This document shows, in pieces, positions 38,486-50,066 of a stretch of DNA of 64,000 nt. Position 1 is the stretch's first letter. Each line of letters starts with the position of its first letter. Where the stretch lies: NCBI GenBank assembly GCA_018136815.1, contig CM030933.1, positions 7,714,284 to 7,778,283 of the forward strand. Reading direction: 5' to 3'. Under the pieces are notes generated by a model that saw only the letters and a program-made list of their open reading frames with translations, had not been told where the DNA came from and did no database searches. The DNA is from Isochrysis galbana (Eukaryota; Haptophyta; Isochrysidales; Isochrysidaceae). The position numbers and the translations under genes were made by a program.

Positions 38486-41400
38486 TTATCGGGCTGTACC
38501 CCGATATTCCCATTTGCTCCGCAGCCAGTTCTCAATTGGCCGCATGAGACTAGGAGTTGACAATGAGCTCTCCTTTAGATCTGAGCCCATTTTGCACGAC
38601 TCATTGTCAAAACTTCGGCCGGGCTCGTCTGTCGCATTGTAACTTGCTCGAGTGGCGTCTTCCGAAATGAGGCGCGTCGCCACAGTGCCATCGGCCATAC
38701 GCAACCCGCCGCCTCCAAGCGAGCCGTGGCGCACGGATGCCGTTGCGTCCGAGTCCGCCTCAAACGAGTTGCACCACAAGTCAAAGACAACGCCACGATC
38801 AGGGGCAGGCATGGGAAGCTTCTGCGAGAAGTCACAGCGGAGCATTTCGTGCAACGTAGCGTCGCCGGCAGCAAGCGCGCTGAATAGCGCCTTCTCCGTT
38901 GCGCCTCCCGCTGCCGAGGCGTGGTGCAATATCGAGAGCGCGCCCTCGCGCGTGTCTTGCTTCAGTAGTATGGGCGAGAGAATGCGTAACAGCTCGAGCG
39001 CCACCTGCCAGACCAAGGCTTCTCCATCTCTCAAGTAGCAATCCCAAACGCGGGCAGCCGTGTCGAGCGCAAGCGTAGAAAGGAAAAGGGAGCTCAGCCA
39101 CACTGGAAGAAAATCGTCGAGTTCCACAGCGAGAGTGGATAGGTGTGCTGTCAATGTTGGGAGCTCGCGACGCATCGCAGAGCGCGCTGCCCGCATGCGC
39201 CACAACGCGTGAGTGGACTCGGCGCCGCCTTCCTCGCGTAGTCGGCCTATGAAATGCGAGTCGAGCAAAGAACACCTGCGTACGTGGAGGGTTGTGATGA
39301 TGACGCGCTGCTACAAGGGTGAAGGCGAGAGGTGGCGGTGATTGGTGGTGGTGGTGGTGGGTGGCGTGAAGGCTGGCATCTGATTGAGAGCACCAGCATG
39401 GAGCGTGCAATTGCCGTAGGCTATGCGGCCCTCCCCCAGGAATCGACGCACATGCAGCCGAAGGCGGCAGGCTGTTCGAGATATAGCAGTAGTGCCGCGG
39501 CAAGTAGGGACGAGTTCTCCCCCAGCTTGGGACCACCATTCCTTGCAGATGCCTCTAGCGCAGCGAGCAAATTCAACAAGGATGCATGCATGGGCGAGTC
39601 ATCGGCAGTGAAAAGGTTGAAATCTACCGGCACTCCGGCCGTCGGCGGCGTCGACGGGAAGGCCCTCATCGGCTCACAGATCTCGCGCGTGATGCGCTCG
39701 AGGGCTGCGAGGCGATCAACAGGGCGCGTTTCTGCGCGCGCCCACTCATACCCATGGGAGCTGCCCACCGTAGCGTCGCCGATCGCAAGTCGCCAAAGCT
39801 GCGTACGCACGCCAGTAGGCACGCCCTCCCACCAAAGCATACGCGTGCGTGGCTGGAGGCGGGCAATGTCCCAGTTGGGCAGAATTTCGCGCCACCAAAC
39901 GTCCGATGCGCTGAGTAGAAAGGCTTCTCTCGGCTGTCCACGTAACGCAACGCGCCGTGCGTGCTGTTCCAATCTCGATCTTTCCACGACCTGTTGGAAG
40001 AAGTGCGTCCATATTTCGAGCTCTTCATGAGTCGCCGCCTGCAGGTCGAGCGTGCGCCCGCCACAAACCAAAGAGAAACAGCCCAAGGCTTCAGGCGATT
40101 TTGCGGAGATGCCATTGCGCCGAAACACCTCCGAAGCAGGGCCCACAAGCACACCTTCCACTAGCGACAGTGGAATGCTCTTCTCCCTCTTCCCACGCGC
40201 AGCGAGGTTCTGATACCGCAATTCATCGGCGGCAATCCACAGGCGGCATGGATGCGCCCGATCGGCTGCGAGGCGCGCGTGGTTGTATTTTTTGAAGGCC
40301 GAGCCTTGCTTGAAGAATTCGAGCAGCTCGAGCTCGCCCATGTCATCGTGGGACATTCCTAAGACAGCGCGAGGCCCTCTCGAGTCAAGTCAGGTCAAAC
40401 GGACCATGCTCTCGGGAGGGCGGCCGCACGAGAGCCTTCTGTGTCTTCCGTACATTGGCGCCAGGGGTGTTGGGAACACACAGAAGAGCTGGCTTTCGAA
40501 TGCTCGTTAGCACCACGGTCGGAGGGAGCTCCGCAAAGCCAACGGAGGCGCCGGGCACAGGGCATACCTGTGCGGATTTCATCATTTTGGATGTCGTCAT
40601 AGACCGACTCCAGTAGCTCGGTGGGTAGATCCTTGCCCGAGTCGATACCGCGGTTGTTGCGCACAAACTCAGCCTTCGTCATCTTGTTCTTTGCCTTAAT
40701 CTGAACTGAGTGCGCATCGGTATTGAGCATGATGACCGAGAAGCCAAGCACGTATGCCGTGTCTGCACTGGAGAAGACGTCAGGGTTTTGATCGGTGAAG
40801 TGCGATGCGAATTCGCACATGATCCGGTCGATTTTCTGGGCCTCGCCGGGCAGCCGAAATGGCGTGAGGAAGGCGCGGATGGCGGCCACAAAGGAGAGGC
40901 CCGCAAAGTTGAACAAGCGCACGTACTCAGCGAGCACTTTCTCATTTGGGTCGCCGCGCTCGCCCAAGTAATCCCCCAGCATGCGCTTCGACAGTCCTTT
41001 CGTGGAGCGGAGGAAGCGGGCCGTCGAGGCAGGGTCGTCACGCAAGAAGCCGCGGTCTTGCAGATAGGCAACACCGTGCCGAGGCTTGACGTTGAATTTG
41101 CGCACTGCAACGAGTAGCTCTTGTTCATACGACGCGACGGGCGGGGCAAAACAATCCGCGCTGTCGTTTGGTGCGGCGCTCGCTTCAGTGGGGTCTGAGC
41201 AGGACGGCAGCTGCGAGAATTGTTCGGACACGTTCTGGCCTCGCACACCGTTGACACACTCGCTGTCGCCGCTGTCGCGGTTGGGGATGCTCATGCACGG
41301 CGCAATGCTATGTCTGGGTGAGATGGGAGGCTCTCGATCTGGGTCAGAGAAGGAATCCTTCCTCCGACGGAACGGGACATCGTCAGGGATGCTACCCCTT

Positions 41401-42722
41401 GAAGAGCTGCACTCGCTCAGAGAGCGGCGCCGCTGTAGGCTGGAGTGGGAACGTTCGGACGGCGACGAGGGCCCCGTGCGTTGGCAGGCCCAACGAACCA
41501 TCGCTGGCGACTTGCACAGTCGAGTGGCCGGCGAGACCGGATCGCGTAGACAGCCAGGGGGCACCTCGTGCGGGCTGGATGAGAAGCAGGAGGCCGACGC
41601 TCGTTCGTTCTCCGTCGGTAGCGCCACTGCGTCTAACTCGCAGCTGATGCTGTTTCTGGACCCAACGAGAAGTCCTGTTGTGGCTGCGTCGTGCAGCGCC
41701 GACTGCTCTCCGGACTTTCCGACCACCATGGCCTTGCCTCGGCTACCCAACGCGCCCACACCGCGCCGCAGCCCGCCAAAGGGATGTGGCGGATTGCTCG
41801 AGCTTCCCAGCATCGGCTTGCCCTCGTTGACAGTGTCAGGCGATCCGGGCGAATCGCCAAAACCGTCCTCGTAGGCTCCTGCGTCGGGCACGTGCACCGC
41901 TTGAAGTGCGCCGCTTGCGCTGCTGGGCGAGGGCGCGACGCTTGTGCCGCTGGTCGATGCAGCCGCGCATCTCGATGGCGAGACGGCAGTCGCGTCGAAA
42001 TCTGATCGGCGCTTCGACGGTGCAGGAGGTTTGGCCAAGCTCGATGATGTTCTCTGCGGCCCGTAGCTGCCAGTGCAGGTCTCCAGAGCGATCCCACCAT
42101 TGTTCAGCCTCTCCGCTGGTTGAGACAGTGGATCGCCGGCATGCCGGGAGGATGCATGACTGTCTTGGTTTGGCACACCTAAGCTTTCGTCATTCATACA
42201 CCCGCCTGAAGGCGAAGGCGCCGCAGCTTCCTCAGAACGGAAGGCGCACGCACACTTTGTGCACGTGGCCGAGTTGTTTTCTAACGGCTGTACCACTGGC
42301 GCGGCTGCGACCTCGGCGGTGAGGCGCGCCCGTGTATGCGTTCGCGCGCGCTCGAGCCGTTCCTGCATGCGCGCCGCCGAGGCTGCCGCTTCTGCTTCCT
42401 TGTCTGGTGTGCGCTCCACTGGCATGGGCTCAGGCGGTGCTCGTGCTGCGGCCGACCAGCTCTGATCGCCAACACTCCATCCGAGCTCTCCGTCCGGTAC
42501 GATCCCGTCCAACGCGGTCATCGCCTTGGGATTTGGCGAGGCTGCCGGCCCAAAGGCATCGAGCACTGAGCGGCCGCTCTGAGAGAGAGAGTGGCTGGCA
42601 TCGGAGAAGGTCCAGGCGGAGCGGAAGGGGTCGGGTGAGGAAGAGTCACTCGTGAAGGACTGCAGCGGCCGAGCCCCGGCCTCTGCTACCTCCTCCTCCT
42701 CCTCCTCGCCCACCTCCGCCAT
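38486..42722 (-). CDS. Sec7-PH-TBC fusion protein (ArfGEF joined to a RabGAP-like domain), three exons
   Basis: Exons 42722-40568, 40358-39452 and 39275-38486; introns of 209 and 176 bases with GT-AG ends. Lengths sum to 3,852 bases, giving 1,283 residues in frame. Residues 1-530 are disordered, Ser/Pro-rich. Residues about 536-740 are a Sec7 domain with the catalytic-loop Glu in FRLPGEAQKIDRIMCEFASH and SVIMLNTDAHS. A PH domain follows (FKKYNHARL to EIWTHFFQQ), then a TBC domain (WWEGVPTGVRTQLWRLAIGD, ARVWDCYLRDGEA). Sec7 activates Arf GTPases; TBC normally inactivates Rabs. The TBC Arg position is kept (EPMRAF), but the YxQG glutamine-finger motif reads GENSS, so GAP activity may be lost. 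Sec7/TBC combinations (TBS-type) are known from some protists. Probably Golgi/endosomal. Confidence 0.88.
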
Positions 42723-42969
42723 TGGCCGCCAGCCGGGGGGGAAGAGAGGGCTGGCGGAGAGAGAAGGGGGAGGGGGGAGGGAGGGAGAGCTTGGGGGAGG
42801 CAGAGGAGGAGAGAAGCAAGAGGGGATGTAAAGAAGGGACAAAAAGAAAGGAGTCGTGAGAGGAGACGGAGAAGGAGGAGAAGGAAGGGAGGAGAGAGAA
42901 AGGAAGAGAGAGAGAGAGGAGAAAGGGGGGGGGGGGGAGAGAGAGAGAGAGAGAGAGGAGAAAGGGGGG

Positions 42970-43027
<58 letters not shown>

Positions 43028-43140
43028 AGAGGGAGAGAGGGAGAGGATAGAGGGAGAGAGGGAGAGGGGGGGGGGGGGAGAGGGAGAGGGAGAGAGGTAG
43101 AGGGAGAGAGAGAGGGAGAGATCTCGTGATGGATATTTTA
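42723..43140 (-). promoter_or_regulatory. GA/CT microsatellite upstream of the Sec7-PH-TBC start
   Basis: Long GA runs on the plus strand (42900-43120, with an uninterrupted GA run near 42973-43022 and G runs at 42926 and 43068), so CT-rich on the coding strand, ending close to the ATG. Likely promoter or 5' UTR. Confidence 0.5.
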
Positions 43141-43299
43141 TTGATGATTCGAGGGGGGGGGGGGAGGCGGTGCTCCCCTCAAGGGGTGTGAAAAAGGAGC
43201 ACAAGAAGGGGCTTGAGTGCGTGGGTGCAACAAAGAGACCATCCTCCGGATATATTGTAACTAATACAAGATCAAACTGGTCGCTTCCCGTCGAAAGTA

Positions 43300-43346
43300 G
43301 GAGTACTACTAGAGTAGACGACTACTCTACTCCTAGAGTAGAGGGA
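43300..43346. repeat. Inverted repeat TAGAGTAG...CTACTCTA
   Basis: 8-base arms around a four-base spacer, repeated with variation. Function unknown. Confidence 0.5.
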
Positions 43347-43611
43347 GAGAGTCCAGGAGCAACCAGTGCGCTAAAAAGGGGGACGTATTTAGCCCTTCCC
43401 CTTCCCTCCCCCGGGGGGAACGGGTGTGTTCGAGGGCGCGGAGATGAGTGTGTGCGGGAGAGGGGGGAGGACCAGAGTAGAAGATATACCCCAGGTAGGG
43501 GAGGGGCATGGCGAAAAATTCAAGAGAACCACTCTCTACACGTGGTGGCTTTAAATCATACGCGGGCGGGCGGGGGTACGTATGGCGTAGGGGGGAGTAG
43601 GTGAGGTGGGG

Positions 43612-43698
43612 GTATCATGGATACATCCATGATATGTGCATCATAGATGCATATCGCTATCATGGATATATCCATCTCATGCATCGTGGATGCTCATT
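43612..43698. repeat. Cluster of short hairpins built from ATGGAT/ATCCAT
   Basis: ATCATGGAT-AC-ATCCATGAT, GCATC-ATA-GATGC, the perfect palindrome ATGGATATATCCAT and GCATC-GTG-GATGC follow each other within 90 bases. No coding. Confidence 0.7.
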
Positions 43699-44330
43699 CT
43701 AACCTCTGTATGTTTATACTGAGGTCTCTGCTTCTCACTTCTCCCTCGCGGCCGTTTCGAGTCCGCGCGGGGCATTCTTGCGGCACAGAAATTTCTCCGC
43801 GCGCTCTTACTTTGTTACTATGAGTTTCGCGTGCGTTTGTGTGAATGTGCGTGCGCGTGAATGTAGTAAGAATCTTGGGATCTTGGGCACCACCGCGATA
43901 GGGGGCTGCGGTGTCCGGGCGATAGCTTGGCCCAGGCCAGAGTTTCGTTTCGGACCCGCCCAAATTTCGTTTCGAAATTTCGCACGTATTTCGCATTTCA
44001 CTAAGTTTCGGGCCCGCTCCACCCAAATTCCAAATTTCGGGGGTGTTTTGCTTTGCTCTCGGCTCTCGGTTATTATAATAGCGTTAGCGCCGCTAGCTAG
44101 CGCGCTCCGCGCGCATCGATACGCACCTAACTAACACTATAATATAAAAAAATCTTCTTAAAAATCCCCGCTACGTGTGCGGCGTGAGGCAGTGTGCTAG
44201 TGTACCTCCCTACTACCCAACCTTAACCCCTAACAACCCCCTCCCCCTTTCCCAGTTCCCTCTTTAGCGGAGAAGCTGGTTCCGGGGAGGCCGCGCGCGC
44301 TGCTTCGGCCAGGAGTTGGAGAGAAGGGTT

Positions 44331-45287
44331 GGCCTGGTTAGGGTTTCGTTGCCTTCCCGCGTTTGGCGTTCGCGTTGGCGTTCGGAAATTTCCTCTCACA
44401 TTCCCTAGGTCCGCTACCCTTGGCTTGTAGGTCCTTGCTTCTTTCTTCTCGGTCAAGGTTTTTGGCGAGCGAGTCGGTTGCTCTATCCGCTCGAGATTTG
44501 AGGTTTAATTTGCCATCTCCCCTTGGAGATCAGTGTAGGTTCGCTTCTTAGGTGAGGGAATCTTTCCCCTTGATGCAAGTTACATGCAAGCCCTTGGCCC
44601 CTTTGGTGTTTCTTCCCCTTGGTTGCTACGCAGGGTTGTTCTTTAGAAGCGTCTAGAAGGTTCATGCTCAACGGCAAGATTTCTTCTGTCGTCTGTCGTG
44701 AAGATATCTCGTTGCGATCTGTATCAAAGTGATCGCCGTGGTCGCGCGACATGACGCTCCCCTTCGGACTCTCCGCTACGTGGGAAGTTACAACGGAGAC
44801 ACGCTCCGGCCGTCGCTGCGGAGTCTCTCTCTCTCTCTCTCGCTCTCTCTCTCCGTCTCTCGCGACGTGTTTGAGTTATCGGTGATTTGGGGTCGCGGTT
44901 GCTTGATAATTTGCTTGGTTTGGGTGAATGATTCCGGTGTGTTCGTGAGTCGGTGTATCCTGTTGCTCTCAGCTTCGTTGTCCGTCGTTGTTCGCTGCGT
45001 CGCTGCTCTCAAGCAGTCTAGGCTCCCTCCCTGAGGGAAGAGTTCTTTGTAGGTCTAACAATCTCTTAAAACCCAACACTCTAGGGCCACTAGGAGCGCC
45101 TCGCCGCCCCACCGCCCTTCGTTCGCCGTTCGTTCCCCGTCCAGACACCCACATGGGGTTGCCCGACCCAGTCCAGAATTTCATTCACCCGACTCCCGGC
45201 GGGGAGGAGGGCCAAAGCGCCGCGCTAGCCGCCGGTGCCGCTCGCGACGGAGTGGCTCAGAGCCCTCCGGTAGCGCTCGACTCGACA
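44331..45287 (+). mobile_element. 5' fragment of an element 2-type retrotransposon (leader plus gag start)
   Basis: Nearly identical to 23642-24585: same leader, same CT microsatellite, same gag ATG (45153, MGLPDPVQ). Similarity stops abruptly at GACTCGACA (about 45287), after about 45 codons of gag. Everything 3' of that is missing. The frame ends 50 bases later in unrelated sequence. The junction is followed by a repeat (45361-45455). Confidence 0.88.
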
Positions 45288-45360
45288 CATGGAAGATGGA
45301 AGCCATGCGCCAGGCGTCTGATTGCGGGTGGTTTGTAACATGCGTCAATGGCTATTAATT

Positions 45361-45455
45361 GTTATGTCTACACATATTCGAGTATTATTGTAAACGGACT
45401 ATGGACGTTTGATGGCTCAACTTGAATTATGTCCCATATTCGTACAGAACGCCTG
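45361..45455 (-). repeat. Dispersed repeat, inverted copy of 37139-37230
   Basis: Reverse complement matches 37139-37230 (shared TACACATATTCGAGTATTAT and TTATGTCCCATATTCG). Likely the end of a small DNA element. Its GGGACAT core loosely resembles the 13374/61866 repeat. Confidence 0.65.
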
Positions 45456-45774
45456 AACGCGACAACGCGACCTCATGGATGGCATGGATGGGCCCATGGG
45501 CACATCCCCGCCCATCTCCTCCGACTCCAAGCCATCGGGAGCCACCACGATGGTGGGGGCTATGTGGGCACGTCGAAGCACCTTCGCGGGTGCTTCCCCC
45601 CGCCGCTTAAGAGATGGCGGAAGCACTTGTAACCTACTCCTATTTTTACAGCTTCACTTTCGATTAGAGATACATGAACTATGCGGAAGACAAAAAGAGA
45701 TCCTTTCATCGAAGCCGGCGACAACACCCCGTGCGACGTCGCGTCGTCCCGTCCGACGTCCGACGTCCGACCCG

Positions 45775-46557
45775 ATGGCGCGGCCATTTGCGCTCGGTCC
45801 TCTGGCGGCAGGCGCGGCGATGACGGCGGTGGCAAGGACATATATGCCGCACCATTTGCACGCTGGCACAGCCCATTCACTCGCCTTGGAGCCTGAGGCC
45901 GGTGCACTGCCGGAGGAGTCGAAAGCAGCGACGGGCGCTACGCCACCAAGCACTGAAGAGGAGCTGTCCGCAGCGTTGCTCTCGCATCGCCGCCTCTTCC
46001 TGCTCGGGGACGTAACGGATGACTCCGCTAACGCCCTAGTGAAGCGCTTGCTCTGGCTGGAGGCGACTGCGCCTGGCGAGCCCATCGAACTCGTCATCAA
46101 TTCTAGCGGCGGCTCATTGTGGGCCGGCTTTGCTCTGTTCGACACCATGCGCGCCATCTCGTCTCCTGTCCACACCTGCTGCATTGGTCGCTGCCGCTCC
46201 ATGGCTGCAGTGCTATTAGCCGCTGGCGAGCCGGGCCATCGCTACGCCAGCGAATCCGCACGGTTGATGATACACCAGCCCTATTGGGATAGCGACGCAG
46301 TCGGTAGTTACTCGCAGGCTGATGATCTCAAGGTTCAAGCACACGAGTCTGATCGGCAGCGTCAGCATTGGGCAGCCACGCTGGCAGCACTGACAGGATC
46401 AGATGCAGCCGCGCTAGATTCCAAAATGGTCCGCGACGTGAACCTCACCGCAGCAGAGGCCAAGGAGATGGGTCTTATCGATCACATTCTTGGCAGGATG
46501 AAAGGCGAGGCGGGGCTGCAAGCAGCACCAGAGAGGAAGGACCAGTCAAGTGAGTGA
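45775..46557 (+). CDS. clpP: ATP-dependent Clp protease proteolytic subunit
   Basis: 260 residues from ATG 45775 (MARPFALG), the first Met after a repeat-derived stretch. The frame is open upstream to 45475, but that part overlaps repeat sequence. ClpP landmarks in order: HRRLFLLGDVTDDSANALVK, LVINSSGGSLWAGFALFDTM, the nucleophile block IGRCRSMAAVLLAAGEPGHR (catalytic Ser kept, but GRCRS in place of the usual GQAAS), MIHQPYW with the catalytic His, and VRDVNLTAAEAKEMGLID with the Asp. Catalytically competent by residues. The N-terminal 70 residues, with Arg, Ala and His, fit an organellar transit peptide; mitochondrion or plastid cannot be decided. ClpP pairs with a ClpX/ClpC unfoldase. Stop TGA. 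Confidence 0.9.
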   Translation: MARPFALGPLAAGAAMTAVARTYMPHHLHAGTAHSLALEPEAGALPEESKAATGATPPSTEEELSAALLSHRRLFLLGDVTDDSANALVKRLLWLEATAPGEPIELVINSSGGSLWAGFALFDTMRAISSPVHTCCIGRCRSMAAVLLAAGEPGHRYASESARLMIHQPYWDSDAVGSYSQADDLKVQAHESDRQRQHWAATLAALTGSDAAALDSKMVRDVNLTAAEAKEMGLIDHILGRMKGEAGLQAAPERKDQSSE

Positions 46558-47600
46558 TGCCCTGGCCCCAGCTCTCTTCAAATATCGATCGACTTGCAAT
46601 GTGATAATCGATTCCGGGGGGCACGGTGCCCACGGTAGATATCTCAAACCCTCTCGGTTTACACTCGCATAATGAGGGGAGTCGTGAGAGATTTTTGCAG
46701 CCACTCAATGGCGACTCAATCGCGGCTCAACAATGGCGAGTCAACGGCTCGCCCTCCCTCTAGAGTCGTGGTTTTGTTCCAACTATAAAGAGCACTACCT
46801 ATTTTTATCACTGTGCGAAGTGAGGGGGGGGAGGCGAGCCACTCACGAGAAATTTTATTTAAAATATTATTTTCATGTTTACGCGAAGATCAGATATAAT
46901 AATAAAATAATTGATGCTATATCCTAGCCAACCCCACCAGCTAATCGGACACAACTTTTCCGTCCCGGAATCACGCCATGCCTGACGAGCCAGGTGTCCG
47001 AGTGCTACCGGGGGGAGGGGGCACTGCCCCCTCCCCTCGATATTTGTCCTCCCCCCAGTGCACGCACCGACCCCGCGCACCCCAGCACGTCCTCTCCTCG
47101 AGTCCACGCTGGGGGAAAACCCCTTTCGGGTAAAAACAACGCGCGCGCGGGGGGGGGGGGGGCACTCGTGAAAGGGAGCCCAGAAGCGCTAATCTCTGCT
47201 CGCCGAAGCGAGTGGCCACGGCAAGCCGCGGCCCTTCCATCCTGGCTCTGGCGCCCCCGTCTTCTCTTACCCAAACGGGGCGAGAAGACACGTTTCTGCC
47301 GGAGGGGGTGGGGGGCGAAGGGGGAGGGGGGAGGGGTACGGGCGTACGGCGTACGGCGTACGGCGTACGTGCAAAACGCAAAACGCTTATTTTAACAGTA
47401 GAAGCACAGTTATAATGGTAAAATCGCCATCTTAAGCCTAGAAGAGGTGTTCATCCGGGTCTGCCATCTGGGGCTCCCCCAGATACAATACATACAGGTA
47501 TATTTTGCCCCTCCCCTACCTGCCTCCCCTAGACCCCCAGACATAGTATCCTGTATCTGCCGGGCCAGGAGGTTTGGGGGGTTAGAGGCAGGCCCGGACA
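46558..47600. repeat. Intergenic with a dispersed repeat block
   Basis: 46890-47275 is about 85-90% like 37570-37960 (shared GCTAATTGGACACAACTTTT and TGACGAGCCAGGTGTCCGAG). A GTACGGC direct repeat occurs at 47337-47370. No gene supported. Confidence 0.6.
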
Positions 47601-47601
47601 A

Positions 47602-47720
47602 CTATCAGTAAAACTGATAGGGTCATGGGGGCCCCGTGCCCCCCTTCCCCCATCGCAGACACCCACTGGGTGGGCCTGCACACTCAACCTCAGCCCCTGC
47701 CTGCTGGCAGGGGCTGAGCT
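47602..47720 (+). repeat. Foldback element: terminal palindrome plus internal hairpin
   Basis: Starts with an 8-base-arm hairpin (47602-47620) followed by GGTCATGGGGGCC and GC-rich sequence, then a perfect 11-bp stem with four-base loop at 47691-47716 (CAGCCCCTGCC...GGCAGGGGCTG). The same arrangement occurs inverted at 56864-57004. Confidence 0.65.
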
Positions 47721-50066
47721 GACATCACTCTGGCACAGACCCTCGCCGAGCGCGCATCGCGCGCCGCACGCATTCGCCTGCACTGGACCCTGATCGTATT
47801 GACCCCACCCTGGAAAGACTCGGGCTTGGACCTGCCTCCCATGGACTCCGGCGGCGATGGCGGAGATGATGGCGGAGGCATCGCAGCGAGATTAGGAGGA
47901 GAGGAAAGGGAGGGCATCACCTCCCACTGCGAGGGTGGTGGTGGTGGTGGATGTCCGTCCGGAGAGGAGAAAGGGGGCAGGGCAGGCATGATGCCCGACT
48001 CTGCAGAAGTGGGAGAGACCCCCATTGAGACGTCCAGCGCGGGACGCACCGGATAGGATTCTACACCTGTCGAATCCAGAGTATCTCTATACTCAAAGCG
48101 GATTCGATACTCGATAGTGCGAACGAATTTTGTTTTCAGGGCTTGTCTCGATGGTTCGCCGCTCGTTCGACATACTGAACACCGAGGCTTCACATCGCTC
48201 GTCAATTCATTTGTCTCCTTCTTTGTTTGTTTCGAGCGCAACTAAGTTTATACTTGGTTCGCCCATGGGGGGGCACGAGCCCCCCTCTCTCTCCACTCCT
48301 CCCCTGCCGTGGGGGAGGAACCACCCATCCTCCTGGCATGCCTGATGGCTTGCTAGGAGGCCATTGCCCTGCTGACCCACTCTCCCACTGACAGGCACGC
48401 CTGGATCGCTCGTCCTGGCCCCTCGTGGCCAGCCCATCGCTCCAACCCCCCCTCCCCCCCTGTTCGACAGGCAGACAGGTGCAGACTGGGGGCCCCAGAG
48501 GCTCAGGAACGCCAGCGAGGGAGAGGCAGGGGAGGCCAGGGCCCAGCCCCAGCCTCCTCTGCCCCCTGAGCTGGCCTCCAGGAGCCTCCAGGGGTCGCCA
48601 GCAAGCAGCTGCAGGCCTGGCGCAGGCACGCCATCGCGCGTGCCGCAGGAGAGAGGAGAGGGAGCGCGGAGAAGGGGGTGGGCGGAGCGAGAGCTCCGCC
48701 CACCGAAAAATATGTAAGTCCCGCACCTGTTTACAGGATAAGCCGGGGCTGAGACCGCCGCCAGCCCGGTAGGCATAGGAGGAGAAGGGGAGAACGGATC
48801 ACCGGGGGGGGGCGCGGGCCACCGACCATATCTAAGCCCTTTTCCCCTATCCCCCTAGTAGTGCACGGGGGGAGTCGCCTGATGGCGGGGGGGAAAGGGC
48901 CGGCGGATTGGGGGTGTAGAAAGTTTTGCTGCGTGAGTAGAAAGTAGAGGGTCCACGGCCGCGTGTGCGGTGAGACTATTAAGAAGTTAATTAATGTTTG
49001 TTTCGAGCGTTTATGTTTGTTTCTGAGTTCTTTTGTTGATTGAGTGGTGTTAGTAGATTGAGTTTTGTGAGGTGGTCACGTGCGCCGTCGTCATGTAGCG
49101 CGTTCCCTTCCCTCCCTCTCTCTCTCTCTCTCAAGATTGTGCCCCGAATGAGACTTGACACGATCAAGCATCGGCTTGATTCGACAGTTTAAAGACATCC
49201 CTCACTTCCTAGCACGCCCTCGCCACGCCTCGCCGCCCATCGCGCCGTGCACAAGCCCACACATGCACATTGCGTACAAGCCCCATTGCACACCACACGT
49301 TTGCCCGACCCCACTCTGACCCATGGGGTGAGCATGGCTCGCGTCTGCGGCAACGAGCGCGGTCAGCCTGCCTTCCTCCGCCATTCCCTTGCCTCTCGCC
49401 TCGCCTCCGCCTCGCCAAGCCTCTGCTTTCCACTGCCCCTCATCCTTCCCCATCAATGACACCCACTCATGTATGTCTGTTCTTCTCTCTCTCTGTCGTT
49501 CTCTCCACCGCTCCTCCTACCTTTGAGGGCTGAGTCCCCTCAGCCTTAAGCACGCAGGCTGCCTCTTCCTCCTCCTCCTCCTCGTGGTGCGTCGCGATCG
49601 ATGGTGTGGTGGTGGTCTCGGTCTCTCTCTCTTTCCATCCTTTCCCCCGTTCGATACGTTTGGCTCTCCAATTTGTTCGACGGTTTGTCTCGTTTGGGTT
49701 GTGGTTCTCCAAAGATGTCAGCCTTGATCTCGAGCTTGCTTTCAATCTCCTTCTCGTCCTCGTTCTTGTCCGTGTGTTCGTCGCTTGGATCCTCGGTCTT
49801 CGGTCGTCAGTCCTCCTTCTTCTGTTGCGTCGTAGTTGAGCAAAATTCCCCGTTTCGATCGCTTGTGATCACTCCTCTCGTTATGGCTAAGGCCACCTCC
49901 GTTCAATCATTGATTCTCGTTCAGGCTTCGGCCATCCGCGTTCTCGTTCTTGATTCTTTCGATTCTCGATTATTCTTGTTTTGATTTTGCTCTGAGTATG
50001 ATGCTGCACCAGCCTAACACCCCATCTATTCTCTGACTCGAGCTACGCCTCCTTTTGCACACGCAG
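47721..50066. other. Intergenic, 2.3 kb
   Basis: Mostly non-coding. 48240-48259 is another terminal palindrome of the foldback family (AACTAAGTTTATACTTGGTT) followed by CCATGGGGGGGCACGAG. 48420-48720 has overlapping GC-rich frames without a recognisable family. 49480-50060 may be 5' UTR or upstream exon of the chromodomain gene (an ATGGCTAAGG start at 49883 is possible). Confidence 0.4.

Noticed and set aside
38832-39539. 235-codon minus frame overlapping the Sec7-PH-TBC gene
   Set aside because: It reads through intron 2 in another frame; the spliced frame preserves the TBC domain and exon phases.
48202-48776. Gly/Pro/Arg-rich frames of 170-190 codons on both strands
   Set aside because: Overlapping open frames in several phases of GC-rich DNA, no motif, adjacent to a foldback repeat.
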